Shown: positions 51,741-62,941 of the stretch, one piece after another | Layout of the letters: every line of letters begins with the position of its first letter | Numbering within the stretch: the stretch's first letter is position 1 | Source: Diploscapter coronatus | Lineage: Eukaryota > Nematoda > Chromadorea > Rhabditida > Rhabditidae | NCBI GenBank assembly: GCA_964036155.1 | Contig: OZ038422.1 | Location: forward strand, 14,345,201-14,409,200 | Direction: 5' to 3' | Length of the DNA: 64,000 bases | Notes under the pieces: generated by a model | Databases searched by the model: none | The model's input: only the letters and a program-made list of their open reading frames with translations | What the model was told of the DNA's origin: nothing | Translations under genes and position numbers: made by a program

Positions 51741-52999
51741 CCTATTGACGTTTTCTGTGTACATTTTGCAAGTTGAGCTCTTTTCCGAGTCTTTTCCCCT
51801 TTCTATTTCACTCTTCCTCTTTCCAAAAGGTACCCATTTTGGCATTCGACATTCACAATTTTGCATTCAAAACACAATCCGCTCTGGCCTCATTTTTCAT
51901 TGAAATTTTCGTTGTCTGATGTCAAAATGCGAAATATTGGGAAAAATATGTTTAAAAATCTTGGCTCGGAACAATTTTTGAGTATTTGTTAACGAATTTG
52001 ATTCTGATGCAAATTATCTTCACAAATAATTCGAATTACCATCATGCATGCTATGATATTATTTTATGTTTATTATGTTACAAGGTTTCATAGATCAAAG
52101 TATGTTAGACATTTAGTAACTTTGGATCTTTTTGAATCGTAAACTATGAAAAAATATCAACTGTATCTTTCAACATTATTATGCGTAGCTCTACATATCA
52201 TCTGATCGAATCACATCATTTCTCTTTCAATGAAAATTTCATCCCAATTGTTTCCGCTTGGGTGACATTTTCACTCTCGAAAATCTCTCAGCTGATTGAG
52301 AAGCTTTTAGCTATCAATCGGATAGCTTTTATCTTTTATCTTTATCTTTCAAAGTCTCATTATATTACACTATATTTCAAACTTTGACATTGCATAATTT
52401 AACACACATAACACCGGTTAGATTTTAATACAATTCATTGCTTCACGCGTGCTCTGTCCTTTTCTATCTTATTATCTCTATTCTTTCTTTTACAAAGTCC
52501 GTAAGATAATGTATATGTCTGAGTGCGCACTTGTTTATTTTTGCGCATGTAGAAAAAGGCATCATTTTTCATTTTCATCAATTAATCGGAATTCGAAAAT
52601 GTTTCCTCGTATTCTCTGTATTCTTTTCCTTCTCTTCATTCCCCATACTCTTTCTCTTTCTCTCAATCCCTAATATCCCTCCTTTCATCAGTGATAATCA
52701 AATTTGCTTCTCGATGCCTAACGTCAAAGTCGTAATTGAGTTTTATCGTCAAGGCTAAATATATCTAGGGACCGCAAATGGTTTTGCAAAATTCATAATT
52801 TGAGTAATCTTTCACTCCAAATAATCTAACTCGATGCAAAGACAACATTCGTGATGAAAAATAAAATAAAAACCATTTTTGACCGAACGAATTAGTCGAA
52901 ACCAATCAGCTAAACGAACAAAGTTTGACTTCCACGTCGGTAACTGTCTTGAGTGTACGTGCACTTTCTGATAGAGTTTTTGATCAAAGTCCATTCCCA

Positions 53000-53047
53000 G
53001 GGATGTTTGCGGTGCAGTGTGCCATCTTGCTGCACCGTCAACATCCC
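53000..53047. repeat. Compact GC-rich hairpin
   Basis: GGGATGTT pairs with AACATCCC and, after a 2x2 internal loop (TG/TC), CGGTGCAG pairs with CTGCACCG around a 12-base loop. That is 16 paired bases in 48, inside AT-rich DNA. It lies about 310 bases upstream of the endophilin B start codon. It is shorter than a typical microRNA precursor; it may be a structured regulatory or mobile-element remnant. Confidence 0.5.
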
Positions 53048-53359
53048 TATCCATTTCTATATTAATGGTTCATCGAGCCTGATAATGACTTTTCGTGATC
53101 CTCCGTTTTAGAGGGTACTCGCTTCGCAATTTTGGAATTTCAAATAACCACTCTTTGAACAAAAGCGAAAAATACAAGAGGATCTCTAAATATATCCTAT
53201 ATTTACGTTCGTATTTTGGCAAGCTTCGTTGCCGAAAATCCAATATAATCGCTAATTTCGTTAAAGTTTTCCATGTTCCAATTGAATTTCGCCGGTTTCA
53301 GCTGTTCGTGCAACATCAGAAAAGACTAACGAAGATTCAAGTCGGGGAAATCAGAGCAG

Positions 53360-56300
53360 ATGGACTTCAGCTTCAAGAAAATCGCTTCTGAAGCGGGGGG
53401 TTTTTTTAGTCGAGCCAAACAGGTGGGAAATCTAATTTTGCAGGAAAATATACTTCTAAGGATACCATATTTGTTAATAAATATATTGTGCAGAAGTGCG
53501 TTTGATTTTTTTCCCAAAAACATCGAGATCTTTCTCCAAGATTAGCAAAAATATTCGAGATCTCATTATACAGCATTGCAAAATTCGCGTTAAGTATTTC
53601 ATAAAAATGCACATTTCAGTTCCAGTTTTCCTTAAACCTAACACAACTTTTGAATATTTTTTATTCCAGTTAACCGAGGAGACGTTTCTGAAGGCAGAAC
53701 GCACCGAGCTCGACGCCAACTTCGAGCAACTTCTGCAACGAGCCGACAAAACTGAGGAGCACACCAGGCGACTGCTTTCATGCATCGAAAGCTATCTACA
53801 ACCCAATCCGAGTGAGGATTTTGTTCTTTTTATCCTTTTTTATTTAAAATTTATTATTAAACTCGAGAAAATTCATTAATTTTTTATTGATAGAGGTTTT
53901 GATCAATTTCAAACCGACTATATCAGAATTTCATTAATGATAATTTCTATAGAATCTTTCGAAACCCAAAATAGAAATAGTATCTTTTTTACTTTTTAGC
54001 CCCAAGTTTATCTTTCGTTTGCAAGTTGAGATTTCTTGAAATTATTGCCCTAAAAATGGCTGAAACTCAATTTCCCATGGGACGAAATTTTTGATAAATT
54101 GAGTTGCCTTTGAACCCAGATCATCATCATCGAATTTTCAAATTTAAAAAAAATTGGATTCGAAAATGCCTATTCTTTGAAATCTGTCGGTTTTCGACGT
54201 GATTTATGGAATATTTGATGTTTCGTTACTAAGCGAGAGAAGTCATAAATTATCGAGCATCATGTTAAATCTGAGAATAAGCTACGTGTAACATTTTATA
54301 ACGGTTCAAAAGATATAAAAGTCTTGAAAAAGTAATACAGATTTCCAAAAACAGAAAAGGATGTTATATTTTTAACTCTACAAAACTTTCTTTCCAGCGG
54401 TCCGAATGGAAGAAGTATTCTACGAAAAGCTGGAACTGAAAAAGGACGGTGGCGGAAGGATGAACAATTTGGAGTCCCTCGCTCAGGCCATGAACGATGC
54501 CAGTGAAGAATTCGGAACCAGCACTCCTTACGGTAAGATTTTCTAATTACTTTTTAAAATTTTATATGCTAGAATGGATCAAATTAATGGAATTTCTTCG
54601 ATTTGACTTGAAAATTTACGAAACATAAATTTTCGTTTCGTTTATCATCTTTTCTCCTATTTATTGGTACACAATTTAAATTCAATTGATTGATTTTGAC
54701 ATTTCTTAGAAATGGAATTGAATATTTTTAAAACTTAACTTTAAATTTAGCCTGTTTATCATTTATTTCACATTTTTATCCCAATGCTACCATTAAAGGA
54801 TCTGCGCTCCAAAAAGTGTCACACACAGAGCAGAAGTTGGGTCAGGCCGAGAGGGAGCTGGTGCAGCAGTGCGCGAGTCAAACACTTCTCCCGATCAGAC
54901 GATTTCTGGAAGGCGATATGAGGACCATACAGGTATTTTTATTTTTAAAACTGCCAAAATTTTAGAAAAGATGCAAGTCTGTTCGTAAAATGTTCGATTA
55001 CACTTAAAAATTAATCTTCCACAAAGTTTATTCTATTTTATTCTCAGTGTTTACGGCTTCTTGAAAAATTAAAAAAAAAAAATCAAATTTTCAGAAAGAG
55101 CGTAAAGTGCTGAACAGCAAACGATTGGACCTGGACGCATGCAAAAGTCGATTAAAGAAGGCGAAAAGTGCCGAGACTCAGCAGGCGGTAAATTTGAAAT
55201 AAACTAAAATATATTGAAATTATTTAAATCTATAAAAAAAACCGCAGAACATTATGATGTTTTCGTTAATTTCTGCAAATTCCTCCAAACATATTTCAAA
55301 TTTCCAAATTATGTTTGAAACCTTTAAATTCATTTATATTTTAAAAAGTTAAAGTCTCGGGACAACAATTACATCAAATTTTCCCAAAATTCTAGGGTAA
55401 AGCGAGTGGAATCACTATTGAACAGGTCTGAATAACGAATATTGTCTTGTCAAGTGTTGTGACTATTTCATAACTGTAAGAGGAGTACGGTAATTGCTCT
55501 AATTTTCAGGCTGAGGCGGACGTCCGAGTGGCTCAGGCCGAGTTTGATAAACAGGCAGAAATCACCAAACTACTCCTGGAAGGCATTCAGACTGCTCACG
55601 TAAGGGTTTATTTAAAATATTTTTAGAACATTCAGAAATTGAAAAAAAAAACTCCGAGTCATAAGTTTTTTTGTCAATGTTCTAAAAATTCTGAAATATT
55701 TTTCCCAGTTTGAATAATCTCGAATAACATTTCTTGAGAAATTTTCTTATTCTCGAAAATTGCAGAACAACCAACTGAAGTGTATCCGCGATTTTGTCGA
55801 GGCGCAAATGTCGTTCTACGCGCAGGCGCACCAACTCATGGCCGATCTGCAGAGGGAACTTTCGGGGTGAGTTATTTTTAGAACTTTTCTTCGAAATGAT
55901 TAAAAAGAAGGCGATTATCATCATATTTAAATCAGTTTCCTCGTAGTCGTTTCCTAATTATCCAAAATAGCTAATGACTAGCCGTATGTGCCCGTTGCTG
56001 TCCATTTATCGAAAATTGCGATGATCGATTTCTGGTCGAATAGTCAAGTTGACAGTAAATTAAGCTTAATTTTTCCAAAAATTTATCATCGCAGCATCGA
56101 TATGTTTCGAGTTTTGGCAAATTGTAAAGTCATATGAAAGAGATAGTCTCATCACACTAGCGGCGTTTCAAATTTACATATTTTTCGCAAACTGTCGGTC
56201 AAACGAACTTTATCACATGTTTTGGTTGAAAACCTGATCATTAGAACGTTTTATTTGAGAGAAAACTTTATTTTATCAAAAATTCTAAGAAAAAAATCCC

Positions 56301-58402
56301 CGTACAACAAATCATTTTTTGCCATTACAATCTTCCAAAACTCTGAAATCGAAATTATATCTTAGTCGTATCAATATAATATCCACATAGTGTGCTAGAC
56401 ACAGATCTGTTGATGATTGAATTTGAATATCCCTGACCCTATTGCTAAAAAATACAACCTTCGCTCATCACCCTTCGAGCGACTATCTGACATGGCGCAC
56501 AAAAGTTGAAAGCAAGCTGGAATATTTTTGATATTTGATTTTCTCGCCAACAGATCCGGCTGATAGTTGTAGCCTTTGCAATTTGCAGCTCGCTCTCGGA
56601 TGTCAGTCCCGCCCTGTTTGCGACTTCTCCGAACGCCGGCAGGAATACGCTCATCAACTCGAATTCGGCTGGAGTCAATAACTTGCCACCACTAAATTCG
56701 CCTGACGATTTGAAATGAACCAGGAAAATATGCCGAGTACTTTTAACTTCCACCGTATTTTCTGAAATTTTTGAAATGCACTAGAAAGTGATAGGATATT
56801 TCGATTCGTTCGAAGGTGTTTAATGAGTCTACGAAAAACCGATTATTTATCGAATTTTCATATAATTTCAAAATTTCAACGAATTGAACTTTTTCATGTA
56901 TTTTCATCAAAGATTGGCAAACACAAGGTCCCGGTTTTTGAGTTACTTATCCTTATGATTTTTTTGTTGTAAATTTCACTATTTTAAAATTTATTTCGGA
57001 GTTTCATTTTCGATTTCATCAATTTTATCATCTTTCCATGCCTTGATAGAGATTTCGGTTTGCTTCCTTTTGAGTGAGATTTTCTTACAAACACTTTCTG
57101 GTCCCATACTTTCGGTTTAATTTTCTCCAAAATTGAACAAAAATCTTTACTTTTCTACATATTTTCTTACGGTGCTAAGTTTGTAAATTTTGTAGGCGAA
57201 GTCTAATTTTCACTATTTTTATTTTTTTTTGAAAACTACAACAAATGATAAGTCAATGATCTCGAATTCATTTGATTTGAATTCTTTTCCGCTCAATCTA
57301 TTTTCTAATTCAATGGATTACACATTCAATTCTAGACTTTATCTGAATTTGTAACTAATTGAAAAATTCTCATGTGTCTCTAAACTTCATTGAAATTATC
57401 CACATTTGTTTCACTTGACTCCTGCCCCAAACAACTTATTTATTAGAGCTGTATATATCGTGGTGTGCTTATACTCTGAACACCAAAAATAAAGAAGATA
57501 GAATTCTTTATTTTTGATGTTTACATTTGGTATTTTGTAAAAATGAATGCTTTATATGATAGATTTGTGAAAATGAATCTTTGAAGCGAACTGTGTAGAG
57601 AAATCGCAATTAGAGAATGTGTAGAGAATCGCTAAAATATCATAGAAGAGTAAAAATAGACAATGTTTAAGAAAGTTGAACTTTCATTGCATAATTTTCA
57701 GAACCGTCACTTACCGGGGATCTTCAGCTACTGTTATATCACCGGTTCAAACTAATGGTCAAACAGGCAAGACTGCAGTGCAGGAATCTCCCAAGGTTTG
57801 ATATTTTATTTTATTATACCACACAAAATCGAACTATTGTTGGTCGGAAATAATTCATGTCGGTGTTTTTTCCTGCAATATAACTGAAATATTCTGGATA
57901 GTGCTATTTTCTTAGATACTTTCAATGGGTGAAAAAGCCATCACATATCGTAATTTGCATTATTAGTCCATTTTTATGCAAAATAACTAAACATCCTCAA
58001 ATGAACTAGAGCACGAAAGCAGCATTTTCAATTTACAATAATTTATCGGTTTTTCCTCAGCATATCTAATTTCCAGCCCAATGGTGGTCAAGGCTTCACG
58101 ACGGACGACATGGGCACGAAGCAGGCGAGAGTGATTCTGGACTACGATGCAGTTATGCCTGGAGAGATGACTGTCAAGCAGAATGATGTAGGCTTACAAT
58201 TAAGTGGCTATGAATCGAAACTTTTAACAGCGTTACTGTGCACGCTCTTTTCAAGGATTATAAAATATTTTTATTTTATAGAACCTTTATCTTTTAGATC
58301 CTGATCGTTTACCGATTGCCTGGAATGGATCCAGACTTCATCATGGCTGAGAGAAGCGGAGTCCGTGGAAAAGTGCCCATTTCTTATCTCGAAGCACTTT
58401 GA
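53360..58402 (+). CDS. erp-1: Endophilin B (BAR-SH3 membrane-bending protein)
   Basis: Eleven exons join in frame to 365 residues: 53360-53422, 53670-53811, 54398-54532, 54799-54932, 55095-55187, 55396-55425, 55510-55599, 55766-55866, 57702-57795, 58077-58187 and 58298-58402. The N-terminus (MDFSFKKIASEAGGFFSRAK) is the amphipathic helix of endophilin B; the BAR domain (to about residue 263) shows KERKVLNSKRLDLDACKSRL, EITKLLLEGIQ and FVEAQMSFYAQ. The SH3 domain (about 310-365) has ARVILDYDA and GKVPISYLEAL. Endophilin B proteins bind and curve membranes in trafficking, mitochondrial dynamics and autophagy. The expected SH3 Trp is Phe (DPDFIMAER). Exon 6 is 30 bases and frame-preserving. The 1.8-kb intron after exon 8 holds a possible alternative 3' exon. 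The acceptor of exon 4 is ATTAAAG. Name taken from C. elegans. Confidence 0.95.
56589..56718 (+). other. Possible alternative 3' exon of endophilin B
   Basis: Inside the long intron (55867-57701), an acceptor AATTTGCAG is followed by a GC-richer open segment whose phase fits exon 8 exactly. It would encode about 42 residues rich in Ser, Asn and Pro (including ATSPNAGRN, NSNSAGVNNLPPLNSPDDLK), like the variable linker of vertebrate endophilin B, and then a TGA. No in-frame donor was found, so splicing to it would make an isoform lacking the SH3 domain. AATAAA occurs downstream at about 57488. A minus-strand 102-codon frame over the same DNA is its shadow. Confidence 0.35.
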
Positions 58403-59117
58403 AAATAATCTATTCAAAAATATTTATTTATAGATTAGATTTAGCTGCTTAGAGCACAATGTTATTTATTTTTCTCGATCTTCCTCAAAAACATTCCAAA
58501 ATGCATTTGTTGACCAGCCAAATTGATGATCTTCACTTTAAGAATTCATTTCTTCACAAAATTATTGCCAAAGCGTTTAGCAATAAGATAATTTATTCTC
58601 CTATTTATTACGCGTGTCTTATAGAGGAAATATATTAGATTTTTAAGTAAAAGTATTTATCGATTTTCAAGAAAATAATAATTAAATTGTGATAAGAATG
58701 TTGTGCTGAGAGACATGTAGTTTCGTCATGATATGAGATGATAATAACAACCAAAATATTCAAAGAAGAAAACAATGAAAGTAGTGAATTGAAGTGAGAA
58801 TTATGCTTCATCTTTTCAGGGGTGTTAGATTTCCAAAGTTGAGACACAATTTTCTCACTTCAAAATTCACACTGAAACACAGCGTCTGATTCTTCAGACA
58901 AAATACACCACATTGTACAAACAACTTGATTTCTGAAAGACTTGTGTGGGAGCAATTTCAGGGAAATTTTTCGTGATTATATGAAAATATGGCAAAGATC
59001 GGGGCAATTTTCGTCAAACTTGAAGAATTTTAAAAATGCGAAATGCATTAGATCTGTGTGCAGTTGAACAACCTTTTCGTGCAAAGCTATTGAAGAAGAT
59101 TTTGAAGGCGGACGAAT
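58403..59117. other. Convergent 3' spacer
   Basis: AT-rich spacer between the endophilin B gene (+) and the Cys/Gln-rich gene (-). No gene signal; one 70-codon minus-strand frame at 58635-58847 lacks splice context and domain. Confidence 0.55.
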
Positions 59118-60863
59118 TTATGCGATCGATCGCTTGAGCTTGCGCTGAAAGTACATTTTAGAGCTTGTAAATAAACCTCGACAAAATAGTTTTTTAATCC
59201 TTCTCAACTTGATAAACTCAAATTTCAGAACATATTTTAGGAGCATTTCTAACGATGTTAAATTTTCCTTTCAACTTACCGAAGTGTATCGGTATCGGAG
59301 GCAGCAGGTCTGCTCGGCGCATTTGACGTAGCCCCTCTGGCACTGGCAGTTTCCGGCGTTGCACGACATCGTCTGTTGTCTGGAAATCAAATAGGTTTAA
59401 TGAAATTTCCAAAGTTTTCCAACATCTTTAACCTGACTATTCGAACATTTGCCTTTATTTCATTGAAAAAAGAAATGGACCACTTCATTGTGGCGAAGTT
59501 GTTGGTGAATATATGAAAATCTCACCTCTGAACAGTCTTAACTGAGACGTTTACTTTAGCTGGCTTGGGGCATGGGCAGGTGGCGCATCCACAGCTTTGT
59601 TGCTGCTGAACGGGTTGGGGGCAGTCGCACGAGGATTGCTGTGGGCAAGATGGCTGAAAATTTAGGCCTTAAACTATTCTAGGCGTAGCTCCCTTGCCTC
59701 GCAGCAGCAGCTCTGCTTAGTCTGGACCTGAGTCACTTCGACGTTAATGCATGTCGGGCAGGGGGCTGGAGTCGGGGCCTGGCAATCGCAGCTTGGCTGC
59801 TGTTGCTGGCAGCACGGGTTCTGCTGTTCCTGCTGCTGGCAGCAGCAGCAGGATTGCTGCGGTTGCTGTTGCTGGCAACACGAAGGCTGCTCTTGTTGTT
59901 GGCAGCAGCTCGTCTGCTGGGTGATTTCGACGTTGATGCAGGTCGGGCATGGAGCCGCAGTCGGGGCCTGTTGGCAGGGACAACAGCAGGACTGTTGTGG
60001 TTGCTGCTGTTGGCAGCAAGAAGGCTGTTGTTGTTGCTGGCAGCATGGATTCTGTTGCTCTTGTTGTTGGCAGCAGCTCGTCTGCTGGGTGACTTCGACG
60101 TTGACACAGGTGGGGCATGGAGCCGCAGTCGGGGCCTGTTGGCACGGGCAGCAATCGCAGGATGGCTGAAATATGAATTCAAGAGGTCGAGAAAATTGTG
60201 GCAAAGTTAAGAGAATTTTGGAGGTAAAAATTTAAGAATAAGAAGGATTCGAAGTTTTCGCCGATTAACGAACTATTCCTTTTCTCTATGCACATGTAGA
60301 CGACTAGGGTATACCCATCGCTCGCGTCCAAGACATATGGTCAAACGGTAAATTGATTTAAATTATTACCTGCTGTTGCTGTTCACAGCAGCTAGTTTGC
60401 TGAGGGCAGCACGAGGGAGTAGCTAAATTGATCATCTGCGTGAACGAGTTTAAAATATCAAGTCATACGAGGTGCGCAGTCGTTGCAGGATGGCTGGATC
60501 TCTACGTTGTAAGTTTGTTGAGTGCAGCATGAAGGAGTAGCTAAAGTGGTCTTCATCAGGAATGAAGCTAGTAATTGTAATCATACGAGGAGCACAGTCA
60601 CAGGATGAGTCCTGCTGCTGGCACGGACATTGTCGCTTGCTTCTCAAGACTGGAGGAGCGGCAAGCACCTATGAATGAGTTTCTTTTCGATTTGTTAAAT
60701 CCTCATCAGGTCACAGTGGGAAATATTTTCTTAGTAATTGGTATACAGAAAAATTCTAGAAACATAAAATGATTATGAAGATCATCAGGTTGAAAGAAAA
60801 TGACAATTTAAAAATTACCAAAGCGATCGAAATCGCGGCGAAAACGACGTGTCGGAACATCAT
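59118..60863 (-). CDS. Secreted Cys/Gln-repeat protein
   Basis: Eight exons on the minus strand join in frame to 324 residues: 60863-60819, 60668-60587, 60540-60469, 60422-60370, 60165-59698, 59653-59526, 59379-59280 and 59144-59118. A signal peptide (MMFRHVVFAAISIALVLA) is followed by a dibasic KR site (LRSKRQCPC) and then Cys/Gln-rich repeats: CCQQQQ blocks alternate with three copies of APCPTC-NVE-TQ. The C-terminal part has SCNAGNCQCQRGYVKCAE and a basic tail (RKLKRSIA). It is probably an extracellular disulphide- or transglutaminase-cross-linked structural protein, for example of cuticle or eggshell; that is inferred from composition. Exons 2-4 look tandemly duplicated. The intron after exon 5 (44 bases) starts with GC. 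A TATA box precedes the gene. Long antisense frames over exon 5 are repeat artefacts. Confidence 0.85.
59698..60165 (-). repeat. Internal tandem repeat exon
   Basis: This 468-base exon encodes 156 residues built from two to three copies of a unit of roughly 50 residues: a Cys/Pro block with APCPTC, then NVE-TQ, then CCQQQEQ and CCQQQQ runs. Copies differ by few residues, so unequal exchange or copy-number variation is likely. Confidence 0.75.
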
Positions 60864-60941
60864 GGTGAAATAAAATACAGACTGCGCTGAGCTACCGAAT
60901 GAGAGGCGAAGTGCTCTGCCATCCACATCCACGAGCCCTCA

Positions 60942-60948
60942 TTTTATA
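60942..60948 (-). promoter_or_regulatory. TATA box
   Basis: TATAAAA on the minus strand, 79 bases before the start codon of the Cys/Gln-rich gene, next to a CCCCGGGG palindrome at 60957-60964. The position fits a core promoter with a short 5'UTR. Confidence 0.6.
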
Positions 60949-62876
60949 CCAGACTCCCCCGGGGCATAGAAAAGTGGGCGGAGTCTAATCATATCGACAA
61001 AAAGCAATGCAATAGTGATGAAGTGGGGGCAACATACGCAATTTACTCGCTTGTGCTTTTTCGTACGCACTCGCGTGCACTTCCCGCTTATCATGTCGTG
61101 CGCTTTTCTGCGCCGCGCGCACTCGTATTTCTCCGTGCTCTATGACTCTGCGATTCTGTCTACACGCAGCTTCTGCTCGAGCGTCAACCGGTTTTCCGTA
61201 AAGAGTTAGAGAAATATCAAGGAATTTATCACCGAGAAAAATGCCTGTGACACATATGCAGGAGTGGATCGGCCAATAGATACCAACAAGATGAGCCAAC
61301 TCGTGTTAACAAGGATTTTGAGTACACAGGAATAAGATACGATAAAGCAGAGTAAGGCGAGGGGATTTTAGAGATTCAAGAAAAGAGTTCTGTAGCTTGA
61401 TATTGGAAGAAGAAGAAGATGAAGAAAGCTTGTAAAGTGACAAGTATAACATAAACTGGATCTTCAAAGATATTACCAAAAATCAGCAACAGCACTATCC
61501 GGGATAAAACGAGATGATCGGAAAAACATCACGTATCATTCTTAAGGATAAAACAATGTAATGAGAACACTACGTGTATTAGTTTCAAATTTGCTATATT
61601 TTTCATAACTCCTATTGAAAACTTTGTATGTTCTTTTTCGAATTTGCCCATGCCATGATAGGGTTTAAATTTATCTAACTAGTTAAACCTGTTATTCACT
61701 ATCATTGGTGAATCTTGAATAACTTTATTTTGAATGAAAGCATTTTATTCTTTTAGAAAACCTATCTGATGAAATGTATCGAACGTTCTTCTTCAATGCG
61801 AACAATTCTTCAGGACTATCACTTTTGCTCTATGCTTGTTTGTTTGCCTGTTTATTTTGACGTACGGGGCACTTAGCGTGAATGCGTATATTGCCACGTT
61901 TTTCACGTACTCGAGAAAAATCTTTGTTCCAAATTATTCTACTCCACTTTGGCCACGATATGTTTCAGATTCTGGCATATTCGGCATGATTTATTTCGTA
62001 AACAATGTTTCATCAAGATATACTCCTCGTCAAAATACTTGTTTTCATAGTCTACTACGATTTTTTTCATTTTGTTATTGTCTTCTTTGCAAATCTTTTT
62101 AAGTTACATTTTATGCATATTTGGCTGATTCATTCTGCAAACAATGCTTACCTAGTCTTGGAATTTCATCTGCATCAATAGTTTTTCTTCATATTACCCG
62201 TTTCTTTCGCAATCTGTCATAACTCCTATGATTTTTTGCACCTTTAGGAGCAATACTTGATACACTCGTTCAAGTTTTTCTGTTGCTACTTTGATTTTCT
62301 TGACTCAGTCTGTTTGTGCAATCGTTTTCTATAGAACCTAAGCACTGGTTGTGCCCTCTTCATATATTCACATATAATAAAGGGGGTAGCGACTCAGCGC
62401 ACAGGCAGGGCGAATTAAGACTATCATTGCATGAAAAACATGATGACTTTGCAACTTTGAAGATTTTCGGCAAATATTTTTTTTCACACTAAAATCTTAC
62501 TGATAATCACAGATGCCTCTATATCAAAGTAAATTATTTTCTCTAAACTTTCATCATGATACTAAATCTAGCAAAAAGTCTCTCGAAAATCGTCTGAACT
62601 CTGATCCAATATTGCAGCTGAACGCTAGTTTGGGGGTGTTTTTCAAAAAAAAAAACCCCAACTTTCCCCAGGTTCATCCTCGAAATATTTTTCCTAGTGA
62701 AATGCCGCCGAACTCGATGCTTGTGGCTGTTTTCGAAAGTGTGCAAACATCGGCAAAGTGCGAAAAGCATGTTCACACAGCGTTTGCATCGTCTGGCTAT
62801 GGACGCTGTTTTGAGACGATATGTTATGGAGAGGATCGAAGAGAGTAGTTGAAATAGCTGACCCAAATATGCCGAA
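60949..62876. other. Divergent intergenic region
   Basis: About 2 kb between two divergent secreted-protein genes, presumably holding both promoters. The first 250 bases are GC-richer (with GGGCGGAG near 60975 and GCGCCGCGCGC near 61110). Frames at 61836-62102 (no ATG) and 62513-62848 have no domain or splice support. Confidence 0.5.
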
Positions 62877-62883
62877 TATAAAA
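62877..62883 (+). promoter_or_regulatory. TATA box
   Basis: TATAAAA on the plus strand, 59 bases before the ATG at 62942, in a context (GCCGAATATAAAAGCGCC) typical of a strong focused promoter. Confidence 0.5.
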
Positions 62884-62941
62884 GCGCCGCATGAAGCTTG
62901 TTCAACTTGGTGCTTGCGCGTCCTTTGCCTTTGATCCAGAC

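Larger units (their letters stand above)
50811..53359. other. Intergenic region upstream of endophilin B
   Basis: Dominated by a pyrimidine-rich tract (about 50950-51740) and a smaller TC-rich stretch at 52440-52680. Open frames here on both strands are by-products of this composition. A compact hairpin lies at 53000-53047. GGTTTCAG at 53294-53301 is a likely trans-splice or 5'UTR acceptor for the downstream gene. Confidence 0.55.

Noticed and set aside
56445..56753. 102-codon minus-strand frame in the endophilin intron
   Set aside because: It is antisense to a segment that reads better as an endophilin linker exon on the plus strand, and has no minus-strand splice partners.
59733..60210. 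Long open frames of 135-149 codons in other frames of the repeat exon
   Set aside because: They arise because the tandem CAG/TGC-type repeat is open in several frames. Only the Cys/Gln frame joins to the other exons.
61836..62102. 88-codon plus-strand frame with a signal-peptide-like start
   Set aside because: The frame begins at TTG, has no ATG at that end and no splice context.
62513..62848. 111-codon plus-strand frame and its overlapping minus-strand frame
   Set aside because: No domain and no partner exons; it lies in the likely promoter region just before a TATA box.
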